A stretch of 64,000 nt of DNA from Winogradskyella jejuensis (GCF_900129745.1 NZ_FQWS01000001.1:1302001-1366000), one strand, 5' to 3'. Counted from the stretch's first letter, positions 36,590-46,201 are shown. The notes: generated from the letters alone by a model not told the origin. Made by a program: numbers and translations.

Positions 36590-37930
36590 ATGAATTGGGA
36601 ACAACTACTCTCATTAAAGCGCTATGGCGATGTAAATAAAAGACTTAGAAAAGAGCAGGATGAAACGCGTTTGGGCTTCGAAGTAGATTACGACCGTATT
36701 ATTTTTTCTTCGGAATTTAGAAGCCTTCAAGACAAAACACAAGTTGTACCATTATCTAAGACAGATTTTGTCCATACCCGATTAACTCACAGCTTAGAAG
36801 TTAGTGTTGTAGGGCGTTCATTAGGACGACAAGTTGGACGATTGTTACTAGAAAAACATCCACATCTTCAAAATATTCATGGGTATCAAATCAATGATTT
36901 TGGTGCCATTGTTGCCGCAGCTGCCTTAGCTCACGATATTGGAAATCCGCCTTTTGGACATTCAGGAGAAAAAGCAATTGGGGCCTATTTTAGTGAAGGA
37001 GAAGGTAAACATTTTAAAAGTCAGCTTACAGATAAGCAATATCAAGATTTATGTGATTTTGAGGGTAACGCTAATGGTTTTAAAATTCTTACTGAAAGTA
37101 GAGAAGGGCGTGAAGGAGGATTACGATTAAGCCATGCCACTCTTGGAGCATTTATGAAATACCCTAAGGCCTCATTACCAAAGAAGCCAACACCTCATAT
37201 AGCAGATAAAAAATATGGGTTTTTTCAAAGTGAGGAAGCTACTTTTACTGCAATTGCAAAGGAGTTAGGTCTTTCCGTTAGAGACGATAAAAATAATGCC
37301 TACGCTAGGCATCCATTAGCGTATTTAGTTGAAGCTGCGGATGATATTTGCTACACCATAATAGATTTTGAAGATGGTATTAATCTAGGATTAATTGAGG
37401 AAGAGTACGCTCTAGAGTATTTAATTAAGCTTGTAAAAGACACTATAAATACCAAAAAATATAACGCGTTAAAAACAACACAAGACCGTGTAAGTTACCT
37501 TAGAGCATTAGCTATAGGAACACTAATTAACGAAGCGGTCTCGATTTTTATGAGTAATGAAGAAGCCATTCTAGCTGGCGAGTTTGAGACAGGACTTTTG
37601 GATGTGAGTAGTTATAAAGCGCAAATAAAAGATATTATTAATATTAGTATAAAAAATGTATATCAATCCTCTGAGGTCGTAAATAAAGAGATTGCAGGTT
37701 ATAAGGTGCTAGATGGTCTTCTTTCGGTCTTTGTAAAGGCAGCTGGTAATGTATACAATGGTCATTTGTCTAGTTATGATAAATTGGTTTTAAAAGTGCT
37801 ACCAGAGACTGTAAGTCTTTCAAACACATCGTTGTATGATAATATTATGGCGGTTTGTTTATACATTTCTAAGCTGTCAGACTCTAATGCAATGCTCTTA
37901 TACCACAGAATTAATGGAAATACAATTTAA
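36590..37930 (+). CDS. dgt: Deoxyguanosinetriphosphate triphosphohydrolase-like HD protein
   Basis: 446 residues. HD-superfamily dNTPase: THSLEVSVVGRS gives the first His, AAALAHDIGNPPFGHSGE the HD pair, and LVEAADDICYTIIDFED the last Asp. It hydrolyses dNTPs to deoxynucleoside and tripolyphosphate, limiting dNTP pools, and so opposes the nrdBA enzyme 12 kb away. Family length is normal. It stands alone, divergent from the TonB receptor. Confidence 0.94.
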   Translation: MNWEQLLSLKRYGDVNKRLRKEQDETRLGFEVDYDRIIFSSEFRSLQDKTQVVPLSKTDFVHTRLTHSLEVSVVGRSLGRQVGRLLLEKHPHLQNIHGYQINDFGAIVAAAALAHDIGNPPFGHSGEKAIGAYFSEGEGKHFKSQLTDKQYQDLCDFEGNANGFKILTESREGREGGLRLSHATLGAFMKYPKASLPKKPTPHIADKKYGFFQSEEATFTAIAKELGLSVRDDKNNAYARHPLAYLVEAADDICYTIIDFEDGINLGLIEEEYALEYLIKLVKDTINTKKYNALKTTQDRVSYLRALAIGTLINEAVSIFMSNEEAILAGEFETGLLDVSSYKAQIKDIINISIKNVYQSSEVVNKEIAGYKVLDGLLSVFVKAAGNVYNGHLSSYDKLVLKVLPETVSLSNTSLYDNIMAVCLYISKLSDSNAMLLYHRINGNTI

Positions 37931-38048
37931 TAAAGCATTGATAATCAGTGTATATAAAATATTATTATGTATTTCATCGATAAAATTTGTTTTTTAACGA
38001 TATAGTGCTTTAATTTGACTTGTTAGAACCCCAAATCTACCATGACTT

Positions 38049-38231
38049 ATGAAAAATAATGTACTTAGTGCTTTTGTAGTCTTTTTTGCTGTTGTGGCGT
38101 GCCTATTAATAATAGATGATTTATCTCATAATTCAAATAAATCAAGTGTTGACGCTTCAGAAGTTAATGCAAAACCTAATCAACAGAATAGTGACAGTTT
38201 CGCTACACTAGATTTTAAGGCTAAAGAATAG
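38049..38231 (+). CDS. Small single-helix membrane protein
   Basis: 60 residues, not recognised. One N-terminal hydrophobic segment (about 6-23, SAFVVFFAVVACLLII) is followed by a polar Ser/Asn-rich tail. The embedded Cys does not form a clear lipobox. The 3' end overlaps the convergent dxs stop by 24 bp. The ATG and the clean signal-like N-terminus support a gene, but the short length leaves doubt. Confidence 0.45.
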   Translation: MKNNVLSAFVVFFAVVACLLIIDDLSHNSNKSSVDASEVNAKPNQQNSDSFATLDFKAKE

Positions 38232-39992
38232 CTCTTTCAATTTTTTCTTTAGGCTTGTTTCATCAATTTGATTTATCTCCTTCAACTCGCCTACAGTACC
38301 GTGCTCTGTAAATTTGTCTTTAATACCTAATATTTCAACTTTAGTTTTATAGTTGTTAGCATTAGCAAATTCTAAGATAGCACTTCCAAAACCACCAATA
38401 ATAGTCCCATCTTCTATGCTTATTATCACCTTATATTTTTTGAACAAAGTGTTAAGTAAATCTTCATCAAGAGGTTTTACAAAACGCATATCGTAATGTC
38501 CAACGGTTTCAAATTCTGTATTGTTTTGTAATACATTAATCACAGTGTTAGATGTTGTTCCAACTGATAGAATAGCAATATTTTTCCCTTCTTTTAAACA
38601 AACACCTTTGCCTATTTTAATCGTTTCAAAAGGAAGTTTCCAATCTAAAAGTTTACATCGACCTCTCGGGTAACGTATAGCAATAGGAAAGTTAATGCCT
38701 TGTTGAACGGTATACATTATATTTCGAAGTTCAATAGCATTTCTAGGCGCAAAAATCATCAAATTTGGGATGCAACGTAAATACGCCAAATCAAAAACGC
38801 CATGATGTGTAGCACCATCCTCACCAACTAAACCAGCACGGTCTAAACAAAAAATAACAGGCAAATTTTGTGTCGCTACATCATGAATCACTTGATCGTA
38901 AGCGCGCTGTAAAAATGTAGAATAGATATTACAAAACGGAATAAGTCCCTGTGTTGCCATTCCAGCAGCTAATGTTACAGCATGCTGCTCAGCAATACCG
39001 ACATCAAATGCACGCTCTGGAATTGCTTCCATCATATATTTGAGAGAACTACCTGTTGGCATAGCGGGTGTAATCCCAACGATTTTTTCATTCTCTTTTG
39101 CTAATTCTACTATAGTTTCACCAAAAACATCCTGAAATTTTGGAGGTTCGCTCAAGCCAGATTTAGCAATTAATTCCCCAGTTTCCGCATCAAATTTTCC
39201 CGGAGCGTGGTATTTTACTTGATTTTCTTCAGCTTGTTTTAGACCTTTCCCTTTTGTAGTGATTACATGTAGAAATTTTGGACCTTTTACTGATTTTAAT
39301 CGTCTTAATTCTGAAATCAATTTGGGTAAGTCATGTCCATCAATAGGTCCAGAGTAGTCAAAATTCAAGGCTTCAAAAATATTGTCTTGCTTTTCGGTTC
39401 CTTTTTTTACGTTGGTTAGATACTGTTTTAAGGCACCAACACTTGGGTCGATACCAATAGCATTATCATTCAAAATAACAAGTAAGTTAGCATCTGTAAC
39501 ACCAGCATGGTTTAAGCCTTCAAAGGCCATGCCGCTTGCAATGGAAGCATCACCAATAACCGCGATGTGTTGTTTTTCTAAGTCGCCCAATACTTTAGAA
39601 GCAATAGCCATTCCAAGAGCTGCAGAAATTGATGTAGAAGAGTGTCCAACACCAAAAGTATCATATACGCTCTCGTCACGTTTTGGAAAACCACTAATGC
39701 CACCGAGTTGCCTATTGGTGTCAAAAATTTCTTTTCGCCCAGTCAATATTTTATGTCCGTAGGCTTGGTGACCTACATCCCAAATCAATAAATCCTCAGG
39801 TGTATTAAATACATAATGCAGTGCTATGGTTAATTCAACCACACCTAAACTAGCACCCAAATGCCCTTCTTTTGTAGCTACAATGTTGATTATAAACTCA
39901 CGTAACTCCTTGGCAAGTTGTAATAAATCATCTTGCGATAATTGTCTTAAATCTTTTGGGAGATTGATATGGTCTAAGAGTTGTTTTTGCAC
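38208..39992 (-). CDS. dxs: 1-deoxy-D-xylulose-5-phosphate synthase
   Basis: First enzyme of the MEP isoprenoid pathway: condenses pyruvate and glyceraldehyde 3-phosphate using thiamine diphosphate. Motifs are DVGHQAYGHKILTGR, VGHSSTSISAALGMA, the thiamine site VIGDASIASGMAFEGLNHAG (GDA where many enzymes have GDG), NDNAIGI, and AEQHAVTLAAGMA in the pyrimidine domain. 594 residues, a little shorter than the proteobacterial enzyme. The start is a GTG at 39992, the only start codon before the conserved LLDHINLPKDLRQL. It feeds the polyprenyl synthase at 53 kb. Confidence 0.96.
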   Translation of the reverse strand: MQKQLLDHINLPKDLRQLSQDDLLQLAKELREFIINIVATKEGHLGASLGVVELTIALHYVFNTPEDLLIWDVGHQAYGHKILTGRKEIFDTNRQLGGISGFPKRDESVYDTFGVGHSSTSISAALGMAIASKVLGDLEKQHIAVIGDASIASGMAFEGLNHAGVTDANLLVILNDNAIGIDPSVGALKQYLTNVKKGTEKQDNIFEALNFDYSGPIDGHDLPKLISELRRLKSVKGPKFLHVITTKGKGLKQAEENQVKYHAPGKFDAETGELIAKSGLSEPPKFQDVFGETIVELAKENEKIVGITPAMPTGSSLKYMMEAIPERAFDVGIAEQHAVTLAAGMATQGLIPFCNIYSTFLQRAYDQVIHDVATQNLPVIFCLDRAGLVGEDGATHHGVFDLAYLRCIPNLMIFAPRNAIELRNIMYTVQQGINFPIAIRYPRGRCKLLDWKLPFETIKIGKGVCLKEGKNIAILSVGTTSNTVINVLQNNTEFETVGHYDMRFVKPLDEDLLNTLFKKYKVIISIEDGTIIGGFGSAILEFANANNYKTKVEILGIKDKFTEHGTVGELKEINQIDETSLKKKLKELFFSLKI

Positions 39993-40034
39993 AAAGCAAA
40001 GCTACAATAAATGACTATAAGTTTTGTCATTATG

Positions 40035-40050
40035 TCCCGAAGCTTCGGGA
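40035..40050. repeat. GC-rich 16-bp perfect palindrome
   Basis: TCCCGAAGCTTCGGGA is a perfect palindrome standing out in the AT-rich gap between the divergent dxs and tadA genes. It could form a short hairpin or bind a dimeric protein, or be one copy of a dispersed small repeat. No T run follows, so it is not a standard terminator. Confidence 0.5.
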
Positions 40051-40122
40051 TTATTTAAGAATCTATTATTTTTAATTATAACTCGGTTAGAATAGAATAA
40101 CTTATTTTTTATTTTTACTAAT

Positions 40123-40572
40123 ATGATAAACCCTTTCGATGATACATACTTTATGAAAAAAGCACTTCAGGAAGCCGAAGCTGCTTTTGAAAAAGGTGAA
40201 ATTCCTGTTGGTGCTGTTGTAGTTATTAACGATAAAATTATTGCCCGTTCTCATAATCTCACTGAGTTATTAAATGATGTGACAGCACATGCCGAAATGC
40301 AAGCCATTACAGCTGCGGCTAACTTTTTGGGAGGAAAATATCTTAAAGGTTGTACGTTATATGTGACCTTAGAACCCTGTCAAATGTGTGCAGGGGCTTT
40401 GTACTGGAGTCAGATTTCTAAGATTGTTTATGGAGCGTCTGATGAGCAGCGTGGTTTTAAAGCAATGGGAACACAGTTGCACCCAAAAACAAAAGTAATA
40501 GGTGGAATTTTAGAGCAAGAAGCATCAGAACTCATGAAACGCTTCTTTATTGAGAAACGGAATTTAAATTAA
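40123..40572 (+). CDS. tadA: tRNA-specific adenosine deaminase
   Basis: 149 residues. Makes inosine at position 34 of tRNA-Arg(ACG). Zinc site: HAEMQAI (His, catalytic Glu) and PCQMCAGAL (two Cys). FMKKALQEAEAAFEKGEIPVGAVVV is a typical TadA N-terminus, while the YGASDEQRGF segment matches the family region after the zinc site. Distinguished from the dCMP deaminase at 18.5 kb by these segments. Divergent from dxs. Confidence 0.95.
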   Translation: MINPFDDTYFMKKALQEAEAAFEKGEIPVGAVVVINDKIIARSHNLTELLNDVTAHAEMQAITAAANFLGGKYLKGCTLYVTLEPCQMCAGALYWSQISKIVYGASDEQRGFKAMGTQLHPKTKVIGGILEQEASELMKRFFIEKRNLN

Positions 40573-40576
40573 AAGC

Positions 40577-40608
40577 AAAAAAAACGCCCAACCATAGGTT
40601 GAGCGTTG
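40577..40608 (-). terminator. Terminator of the cold-shock gene
   Basis: On the reverse strand the stem CAACGCTCAACC/GGTTGGGCGTT (one mismatch) is followed by eight T residues, 25 bp after the csp stop. The convergent tadA stop is at its other edge. Confidence 0.78.
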
Positions 40609-40632
40609 AAACTAATAAAGTATATCTTATTC

Positions 40633-40824
40633 TTAAAGAATGCTTACGTTTGCAGCAACCATTCCTTTGCGTCCTTCTTCTTCTGTGTACTCTACGTTAT
40701 CGCCTTCGCGAAGTTCTAATCCATTAAGGTTTGATACGTGTACGAAGATGTCTTTTCCTGTTTCTTCGTTTGTAATGAATCCAAATCCTTTTGAATCATT
40801 AAAAAATTTAACTGTTCCAGTCAT
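40633..40824 (-). CDS. Cold-shock domain protein (Csp family)
   Basis: 63 residues, one cold-shock domain with both RNA-binding motifs: KGFGFI (RNP1) and DIFVHVS (RNP2). An open frame continues 23 codons upstream, but it is hydrophobic and unlike any Csp. The ATG at 40824 ([10 protein letters not shown]) is the expected start. Binds single-stranded RNA/DNA as a chaperone. Its 5' untranslated region is AT-rich and fairly long, as for many csp genes. Confidence 0.96.
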   Translation of the reverse strand: MTGTVKFFNDSKGFGFITNEETGKDIFVHVSNLNGLELREGDNVEYTEEEGRKGMVAANVSIL

Positions 40825-40917
40825 TATAAATAAAAATAAAAAATTAAAGCACAAAGGTACAGTTAAAAACATTACCTCAAGGGAATAAAGCATTTTATTT
40901 CAAAAAGTTACATTTTC

Positions 40918-41163
40918 TTAATATTTACCGCGTTTTTGATTTTCACGCATTTTGTCTAGACTATCTTTTGTAATCATATAGTCTTTAGGGTCTTTATCTT
41001 TCCAGCGGTAGTAAGAGAATAGCGGAAAAACCACAAAGAAAACACCCATGACACCAAAACCTATGAGTTTTTGAGAATAATCTACATCCATTGTAAAGCC
41101 ACAAATGACACTCACAAATGAAGCAATAAAAGCGATAAAGGTTATAATTTTGATGAGTCTCAT
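40918..41163 (-). CDS. Small two-helix membrane protein
   Basis: 81 residues, family not named with confidence. Two hydrophobic helices (about 5-24 and 33-52) are followed by a charged cytoplasmic tail (RWKDKDPKDYMITKDSLDKM) of a kind seen in conserved flavobacterial small membrane proteins. Its ATG lies 1 bp after the stop of the ClC gene, so the two are cotranscribed and it may be an accessory of that protein. Confidence 0.78.
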   Translation of the reverse strand: MRLIKIITFIAFIASFVSVICGFTMDVDYSQKLIGFGVMGVFFVVFPLFSYYRWKDKDPKDYMITKDSLDKMRENQKRGKY

Positions 41164-41164
41164 A

Positions 41165-42946
41165 TCAAGATGTAAAATTAATCAATTCCTTTCGGTATGC
41201 CGTTAGTAGTTTAGATTTTGAAACAAAGCCAAAATACTTTTCGTCCTTAATTACAGGAAGATTCCACGCACCAGATTCCTGAAATTTTTTCATTACATCT
41301 TGCATCGAATCTTTTTCATAGATAATAAATTCAGGCGGGCGATGCATAAAAGTTTCCACAGTTGTAGAGTCGTAAAGCGATTGGTCAAACATGACTGTTC
41401 TAATATCGTCTAGTAGAATTATACCCATAAAATTATTCTCATTATCCGTTACAGGAAATAAATTCCGACTAGATTTAGCCACACCATTTTTAAGCATATC
41501 TCCAAGAGTCATTTCAGGATTTAGAACTATAAAGTTCTTTTCTATAACAGCATCTAAGTTCATTAACGTCAATACACTTTTGTCCTTGTCTTGGGTCAAT
41601 AACGCGCCTTTCTCTAATAATTCTTTTGTGTAGATGGTATGGTCTAAAGCATTTTTGTTAATAATAAAAGACATAGAAGCCGTAATCATCAAAGGCACAA
41701 AGAGTTGATAACCACCAGTAATTTCAGCAATTAAAAAGATTGCTGTCAAAGGCGCATGTAATACACCAGCAATCAGTCCTGCCATACCAATAAGAGTGAA
41801 GTTTGCTTCGGAAACCGAAAAGCCTAAACCGCAATTATTAATTATTTTGGCGACTAAGTTTCCTAAAGAGCTTCCCATGACTAAGGTTGGGATAATAATT
41901 CCGCCAGTTCCGCCAGCGGCAAAAGTTGTGGTCATGGCAATAGCTTTAAAAACGGTAATGCCAAAAAGCAGTCCAATCACAACCCAAATGTTATCTAAAT
42001 AATTGTCAAAAAGAGAGGCGCCAATCGCTTGCTTATCGTTACCTAACATTAAATCGTTTATAAAACCAAAACCTTCACCGTAAAGCGGTGGAATAAAATA
42101 AAGCATCACACCAATAGCTAAACCACCAACAATCAGTTTTTGTCTGGCAGATTTAAAACGATTAAAGATGGAAGTCACTCCAAAATAAATTTTTGTAAAA
42201 TAAATAGAAGCAACGCCTGTTCCTATTCCTAAAAGGATATAAAAAAGTGTGTCTTTAATTTGAAATTTTTCTGAAACTGTAAAATCAAAAAGAACACTAT
42301 CGCCCAAGAAAAAGTAAGAGGTAATTACGGATGATACTGAAGCAATTAAAAGCGGTAAAAGTGACGCGAATGTTAGGTCTAAACTAAAGACTTCTATGGC
42401 AAAAATAATGGCGGCAATAGGAGATTTAAAGATGGAAGCAATAGCACCAGCCGAAGCACAACCAATAAGTAAACTTCGTGTTTTTCTATCGATATGAAGC
42501 AACTGACCTAAACTAGAACTAATTGCCGATGCTGAAGCTATTGCAGGACCAAGTAACCCAACCGAACCTCCAAAACCTACCGTTAAAGGTGCTGTGATTA
42601 GTGGTAAATAAATTTTACGTCTGCTAATTAATCCATTTCGTTTAGACAACGAAAAAAGTATGGATGGTATAGCATGTTCGCTAGGTTTTTTAGATACATA
42701 TTTTACAAACAAATAGACCAAAAACAATCCAATAACAGGTAATATAAAATAGATGCTATTTTCTGATAGGATAATGCCTTTTTCAAAAATAGCCTCAATA
42801 GCAAAGGTGATATTTTTTATAGTCACCGCGACCAAACCTGAAAGTAATCCAATGACTAAGGCCAGTAAAAACACGAAGTTTTTTTCGGAGATATGTTTGT
42901 ACCTCCAAATAAGTAGGCGTCTAAAAAAAGTGGACTTCGTTGGCAT
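41165..42946 (-). CDS. ClC-type chloride channel/transporter with C-terminal CBS pair
   Basis: 593 residues: ten or more membrane helices of the voltage-gated ClC fold (about 20-440), then two CBS domains (about 455-585; MTLGDMLKNGV, TVETFMHRPPEF). The GxFxP-type segment is GGIIIPTLVMG. The motif that is GREGP in E. coli ClC reads GLLGP here, so the gating glutamate is Leu, and the inner proton glutamate position (IIEEM) reads AIEVF, with Val. The GSGIP loop is EHAIP. These changes suggest a passive channel or altered coupling and not a 2Cl-/H+ exchanger. Family certain, mechanism inferred. Confidence 0.92.
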   Translation of the reverse strand: MPTKSTFFRRLLIWRYKHISEKNFVFLLALVIGLLSGLVAVTIKNITFAIEAIFEKGIILSENSIYFILPVIGLFLVYLFVKYVSKKPSEHAIPSILFSLSKRNGLISRRKIYLPLITAPLTVGFGGSVGLLGPAIASASAISSSLGQLLHIDRKTRSLLIGCASAGAIASIFKSPIAAIIFAIEVFSLDLTFASLLPLLIASVSSVITSYFFLGDSVLFDFTVSEKFQIKDTLFYILLGIGTGVASIYFTKIYFGVTSIFNRFKSARQKLIVGGLAIGVMLYFIPPLYGEGFGFINDLMLGNDKQAIGASLFDNYLDNIWVVIGLLFGITVFKAIAMTTTFAAGGTGGIIIPTLVMGSSLGNLVAKIINNCGLGFSVSEANFTLIGMAGLIAGVLHAPLTAIFLIAEITGGYQLFVPLMITASMSFIINKNALDHTIYTKELLEKGALLTQDKDKSVLTLMNLDAVIEKNFIVLNPEMTLGDMLKNGVAKSSRNLFPVTDNENNFMGIILLDDIRTVMFDQSLYDSTTVETFMHRPPEFIIYEKDSMQDVMKKFQESGAWNLPVIKDEKYFGFVSKSKLLTAYRKELINFTS

Positions 42947-42956
42947 AGTTTAAATC

Positions 42957-42985
42957 TAACAAAAAATCCTGCAAAACCAGGATTT
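42957..42985 (-). terminator. Terminator of the TPR lipoprotein gene
   Basis: Reverse-strand stem AAATCCTG/CAGGATTT followed by a T run (42966-42961). It overlaps the stop codon at 42984-42986 and closes the two-gene lipoprotein unit. Confidence 0.78.
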
Positions 42986-43811
42986 AATTAAGCTCTTTCC
43001 TTAACTTCTCTAAATCTTCAATATAAATTTGCCTCATAGTTTCAACATAAGGGCGTTGGTTAAAATAGCCGTTGTTAAAATCTGAAATGGCATCGTTTAT
43101 TAGTCGCTTGGCTTCGTCTTTGTTTGTTTCTTTAAGAATTAAAGCTTTGTAATATTTGGCATCTGCGGATTGCCCACGATTGTATTTTAAAACTTTATCA
43201 AAATCTATGAGCGCTTTTTCATGCTGATTGGTTTCGTACAAAACAATGCCTCGGTATAAAAAGCCTGTAACTTCAACAATATCTTCTCCCCATTCTTTAG
43301 TTTCGGTATCAATAAATTTATTGAAAAAACTTAATGAATTCTCATAGTCTTTGAGGCCTAAATAGGCAATGCCGCGCCAGTAGTCTACACTGTGGCCTTG
43401 TGGAGCATCAATAAAGTTTGGAGTTAAAGTGTCTGTCGCATTAAAATCCTGAATAGCTTTTTTATAATCTCTGTAAAACCACAAATAATTGTAACCGCGA
43501 TAGCCTTGCCAAATTGTTGGATTGAGTTCAACGGCTATATCAAGTCTTTTTTTCCATTCATGAGGGATACCTCGTTTTAAGTAGCCTATAGATAATTCCC
43601 TTATGGCTTCGTCGTACGTTGGGTCTACTTTGATAGCGTCAATTATTCCATTCTGAAACTCAGCTGTACCTTGGTAATATTTTATTGCTTCAGCATATAT
43701 TTTTTCTGCTTTTTCTCTGTTTGCTGAAGAAGACTCTGCGGCTTTATCACTGCATGAAATGCAATGTAAGACTAGAGCAAAACTAAGGTAGTATTTCAGT
43801 AATTTCTCCAT
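42984..43811 (-). CDS. Tetratricopeptide-repeat lipoprotein
   Basis: 275 residues. The signal FALVLHCISC ends in a lipobox-like Cys near position 20. The mature part contains TPR helices (REKAEKIYAEAIKYYQG, VDYWRGIAYLGLKDYENSL, GIVLYETNQHEKALIDFDKV). Probably a periplasm-facing lipoprotein scaffold. It overlaps the upstream lipoprotein gene by 29 bp and is therefore coupled to it. Specific function unknown. Confidence 0.8.
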   Translation of the reverse strand: MEKLLKYYLSFALVLHCISCSDKAAESSSANREKAEKIYAEAIKYYQGTAEFQNGIIDAIKVDPTYDEAIRELSIGYLKRGIPHEWKKRLDIAVELNPTIWQGYRGYNYLWFYRDYKKAIQDFNATDTLTPNFIDAPQGHSVDYWRGIAYLGLKDYENSLSFFNKFIDTETKEWGEDIVEVTGFLYRGIVLYETNQHEKALIDFDKVLKYNRGQSADAKYYKALILKETNKDEAKRLINDAISDFNNGYFNQRPYVETMRQIYIEDLEKLRKELN

Positions 43812-44322
43812 TTTCTATTCTGTAAGATATATACATTGAGGAATCAACGTATTCTCCACGAATAACGTTTGGATTCCATTTTTTTAACTTCATTGTTAAA
43901 TTCAGAAGTTCTGTTTTTAGCTGTGGATTGAATTTTTGAGGTTCTAGGTCTAAATTGTTTTCATATACTTTATAGCGACCAGCTTCGCCTTTACAGTTGA
44001 TAACAAATAAAATATTTAAATATCCTGAATCTGAATACTTATCAGAGTTATAGTTAGATAATATATAGTCTCTTAGATTATTTTTTCCTCCACTATACGA
44101 AGCAGATTGTGGATTATAGTAGTTGAAAATAATATTGTCATTACAAGTTTTAAAATCTTTATTACCTAAAGCTGTTTCTGGATTTATATATTCTACTGAG
44201 TTGTCTATTTTTTGATAAATATCTGATGGTACTGTATTTTTTTTACAACAAAGAAGTGACAAACATAACAGCGTGAGTGCTGAATAAAAATTTAGAAAAT
44301 ATTTAAAGTTGTATAGTTTCAT
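43783..44322 (-). CDS. Hypothetical lipoprotein (TonB C-terminal-like)
   Basis: 179 residues. The signal sequence ends LLCLSLLCCKKN, with the lipidated Cys at about 25-26. The C-terminal half (YLNILFVINCKGEAGRYKV, then ELLNLTMKLKKWNP) has the spacing of a TonB C-terminal domain, with the KxWxP-like end, but this is a resemblance only. Located between aspS and the TPR lipoprotein, overlapping the latter by 29 bp. Confidence 0.72.
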   Translation of the reverse strand: MKLYNFKYFLNFYSALTLLCLSLLCCKKNTVPSDIYQKIDNSVEYINPETALGNKDFKTCNDNIIFNYYNPQSASYSGGKNNLRDYILSNYNSDKYSDSGYLNILFVINCKGEAGRYKVYENNLDLEPQKFNPQLKTELLNLTMKLKKWNPNVIRGEYVDSSMYISYRIENGEITEILP

Positions 44323-44334
44323 TATCTAAATCTA

Positions 44335-44360
44335 ATAAAAAATCCTGCTTTGCAGGATTT
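44335..44360 (-). terminator. Terminator of aspS
   Basis: Reverse-strand stem AAATCCTGC/GCAGGATTT, TTT-like loop, then a T run. It lies 7 bp after the aspS stop. The stem resembles the one at 42964-42985, so the lipoprotein pair is bracketed by near-identical terminators. Confidence 0.8.
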
Positions 44361-44366
44361 AATAAT

Positions 44367-46121
44367 TTAAGATTTCAAGTTAAGTTTTAAACTTAATTCT
44401 GTGAGTTGCTCATCGTCTATTGGTGCAGGCGCATCAATCATAACGTCTCGACCTGAATTGTTTTTTGGGAACGCAATAAAATCTCTAATGGTTTCCTGTC
44501 CCCCAAGAATGGCAACCAATCTATCTAGTCCAAAAGCAATACCACCATGCGGTGGCGCACCATATTCAAATGCATTCATTAAGAAACCAAATTGTGCTCG
44601 CGCTTCTTCTTCAGAGAATCCGAGGAGCTTTAGCATAATAGCTTGTGTTGATTTATCGTGAATTCTGATAGAACCACCACCGATTTCGTTTCCGTTTAAA
44701 ACCAAATCATAAGCATTGGCTTTTACTTCGCCTGGCTTTGTGTCTAATAACTCTAATTGACCTGGTTTTGGTGAGGTGAACGGATGGTGCATGGCGTGGT
44801 AACGCTCTGTATCTTCGTCCCATTCTAAAAGTGGGAAATCCATAACCCAAAGCGGTGCAAATTCATCAGGCTTACGTAAACCGAGACGTTCAGCTAGTTC
44901 CATACGTAACGCACTTAATTGTGCACGTACTTTGTTGGTTTCGCCAGAAAGCACACAGATTAAATCACCAGCTTTTGCACCAGTCACTTCTGCCCATTTT
45001 TCTAAATCGTTTTGGTCGTAAAACTTATCTACTGAAGATTTAAATGTGCCATCATCATTACAACGACAGTAAACCATACCGAGTGCTCCAACTTGTGGAC
45101 GTTTTACCCAATCAATCAGTTTATCTATTTCCTTTCTTGTGTATGCATTTCCGCCAGGAACAGCAATACCAACAACCAATTCTGCCGAATTAAATACGTT
45201 AAAATCTTTATGTTGTGCTACAGCGTTTAGCTCGCCAAATTCCATCCCAAAACGAATGTCTGGTTTGTCATTTCCGTATAAACGCATGGCATCATCGTAA
45301 AGCATTCTTGGAAATTTATCGACTTCGACTCCGTTAATTTCTTTCAGCAGGTGACGTGTTAAACCTTCAAACGTATTTAAAATATCTTCTTGCTCAACAA
45401 AGGCCATTTCGCAATCTATCTGTGTAAATTCTGGCTGTCTGTCAGCACGTAAATCTTCGTCTCTAAAACACTTTACAATCTGAAAATATTTATCCATTCC
45501 ACCAACCATCAACAATTGCTTGAAAGTTTGAGGCGATTGCGGAAGCGCATAAAACTGACCTTCATTCATGCGAGAAGGCACAACAAAATCTCGAGCACCT
45601 TCTGGTGTCGATTTTATAAGATAAGGTGTTTCTACTTCAATAAAATCTTGGTTAGATAAATAATTTCTAACCGCTTGCGCAACTTTATGTCTAAAGATTA
45701 AGCTCTCTTTTACTGGATTACGACGAATATCGAGGTAACGGTATTTCATACGTAAATCGTCGCCACCATCGGTTTTATCTTCGATTGTAAACGGCGGAAC
45801 AATTGAGCTGTTTAGTACAGTTAATTCTGTAACTAAAACTTCAACTTCTCCAGTTGGAATATTCGGATTTTTAGAAGCCCGCTCTTGGACTTTTCCCTTA
45901 ACTTGAATAACAAACTCACGGCCTAATTTTTGAGCACGTTCTAAAATAGCTGCTGCCGTTTGCTCTTCGTCAAAATACAATTGGGTAATGCCATAACGGT
46001 CACGTAAATCGACGTAAACCATAAATCCTTTATCTCTAACACCTTGAACCCAACCGCTCAGAGTGACTTCTGTATTTGTATGCGTGGCTTTTAACTCGCC
46101 ACAAGTATGACTTCTGTACAT
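44367..46121 (-). CDS. aspS: Aspartate-tRNA ligase
   Basis: 584 residues, bacterial-type class IIb synthetase. The N-terminal OB-fold anticodon domain has [20 protein letters not shown]. The catalytic core has [17 protein letters not shown] (motif 2), the GAD insert in the middle, and [13 protein letters not shown] (motif 3). The C-terminal [19 protein letters not shown] is typical of the bacterial enzyme. It is discriminating or non-discriminating depending on residues I cannot judge by eye. Closed by its own terminator. Confidence 0.98.
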   Translation of the reverse strand: MYRSHTCGELKATHTNTEVTLSGWVQGVRDKGFMVYVDLRDRYGITQLYFDEEQTAAAILERAQKLGREFVIQVKGKVQERASKNPNIPTGEVEVLVTELTVLNSSIVPPFTIEDKTDGGDDLRMKYRYLDIRRNPVKESLIFRHKVAQAVRNYLSNQDFIEVETPYLIKSTPEGARDFVVPSRMNEGQFYALPQSPQTFKQLLMVGGMDKYFQIVKCFRDEDLRADRQPEFTQIDCEMAFVEQEDILNTFEGLTRHLLKEINGVEVDKFPRMLYDDAMRLYGNDKPDIRFGMEFGELNAVAQHKDFNVFNSAELVVGIAVPGGNAYTRKEIDKLIDWVKRPQVGALGMVYCRCNDDGTFKSSVDKFYDQNDLEKWAEVTGAKAGDLICVLSGETNKVRAQLSALRMELAERLGLRKPDEFAPLWVMDFPLLEWDEDTERYHAMHHPFTSPKPGQLELLDTKPGEVKANAYDLVLNGNEIGGGSIRIHDKSTQAIMLKLLGFSEEEARAQFGFLMNAFEYGAPPHGGIAFGLDRLVAILGGQETIRDFIAFPKNNSGRDVMIDAPAPIDDEQLTELSLKLNLKS

Positions 46122-46201
46122 AATTATTTAATTTGATTCGCTGTCGCTAAAGTTATGGCGAATGAAGTTGCAAATTTAAGCCATTTCTAAGATTATCAAA
46201 T

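Noticed and set aside
40825..40893. Extended cold-shock protein with a 23-residue hydrophobic leader
   Set aside because: Csp proteins start at the [12 protein letters not shown] sequence; the upstream codons are an open but AT-rich leader.
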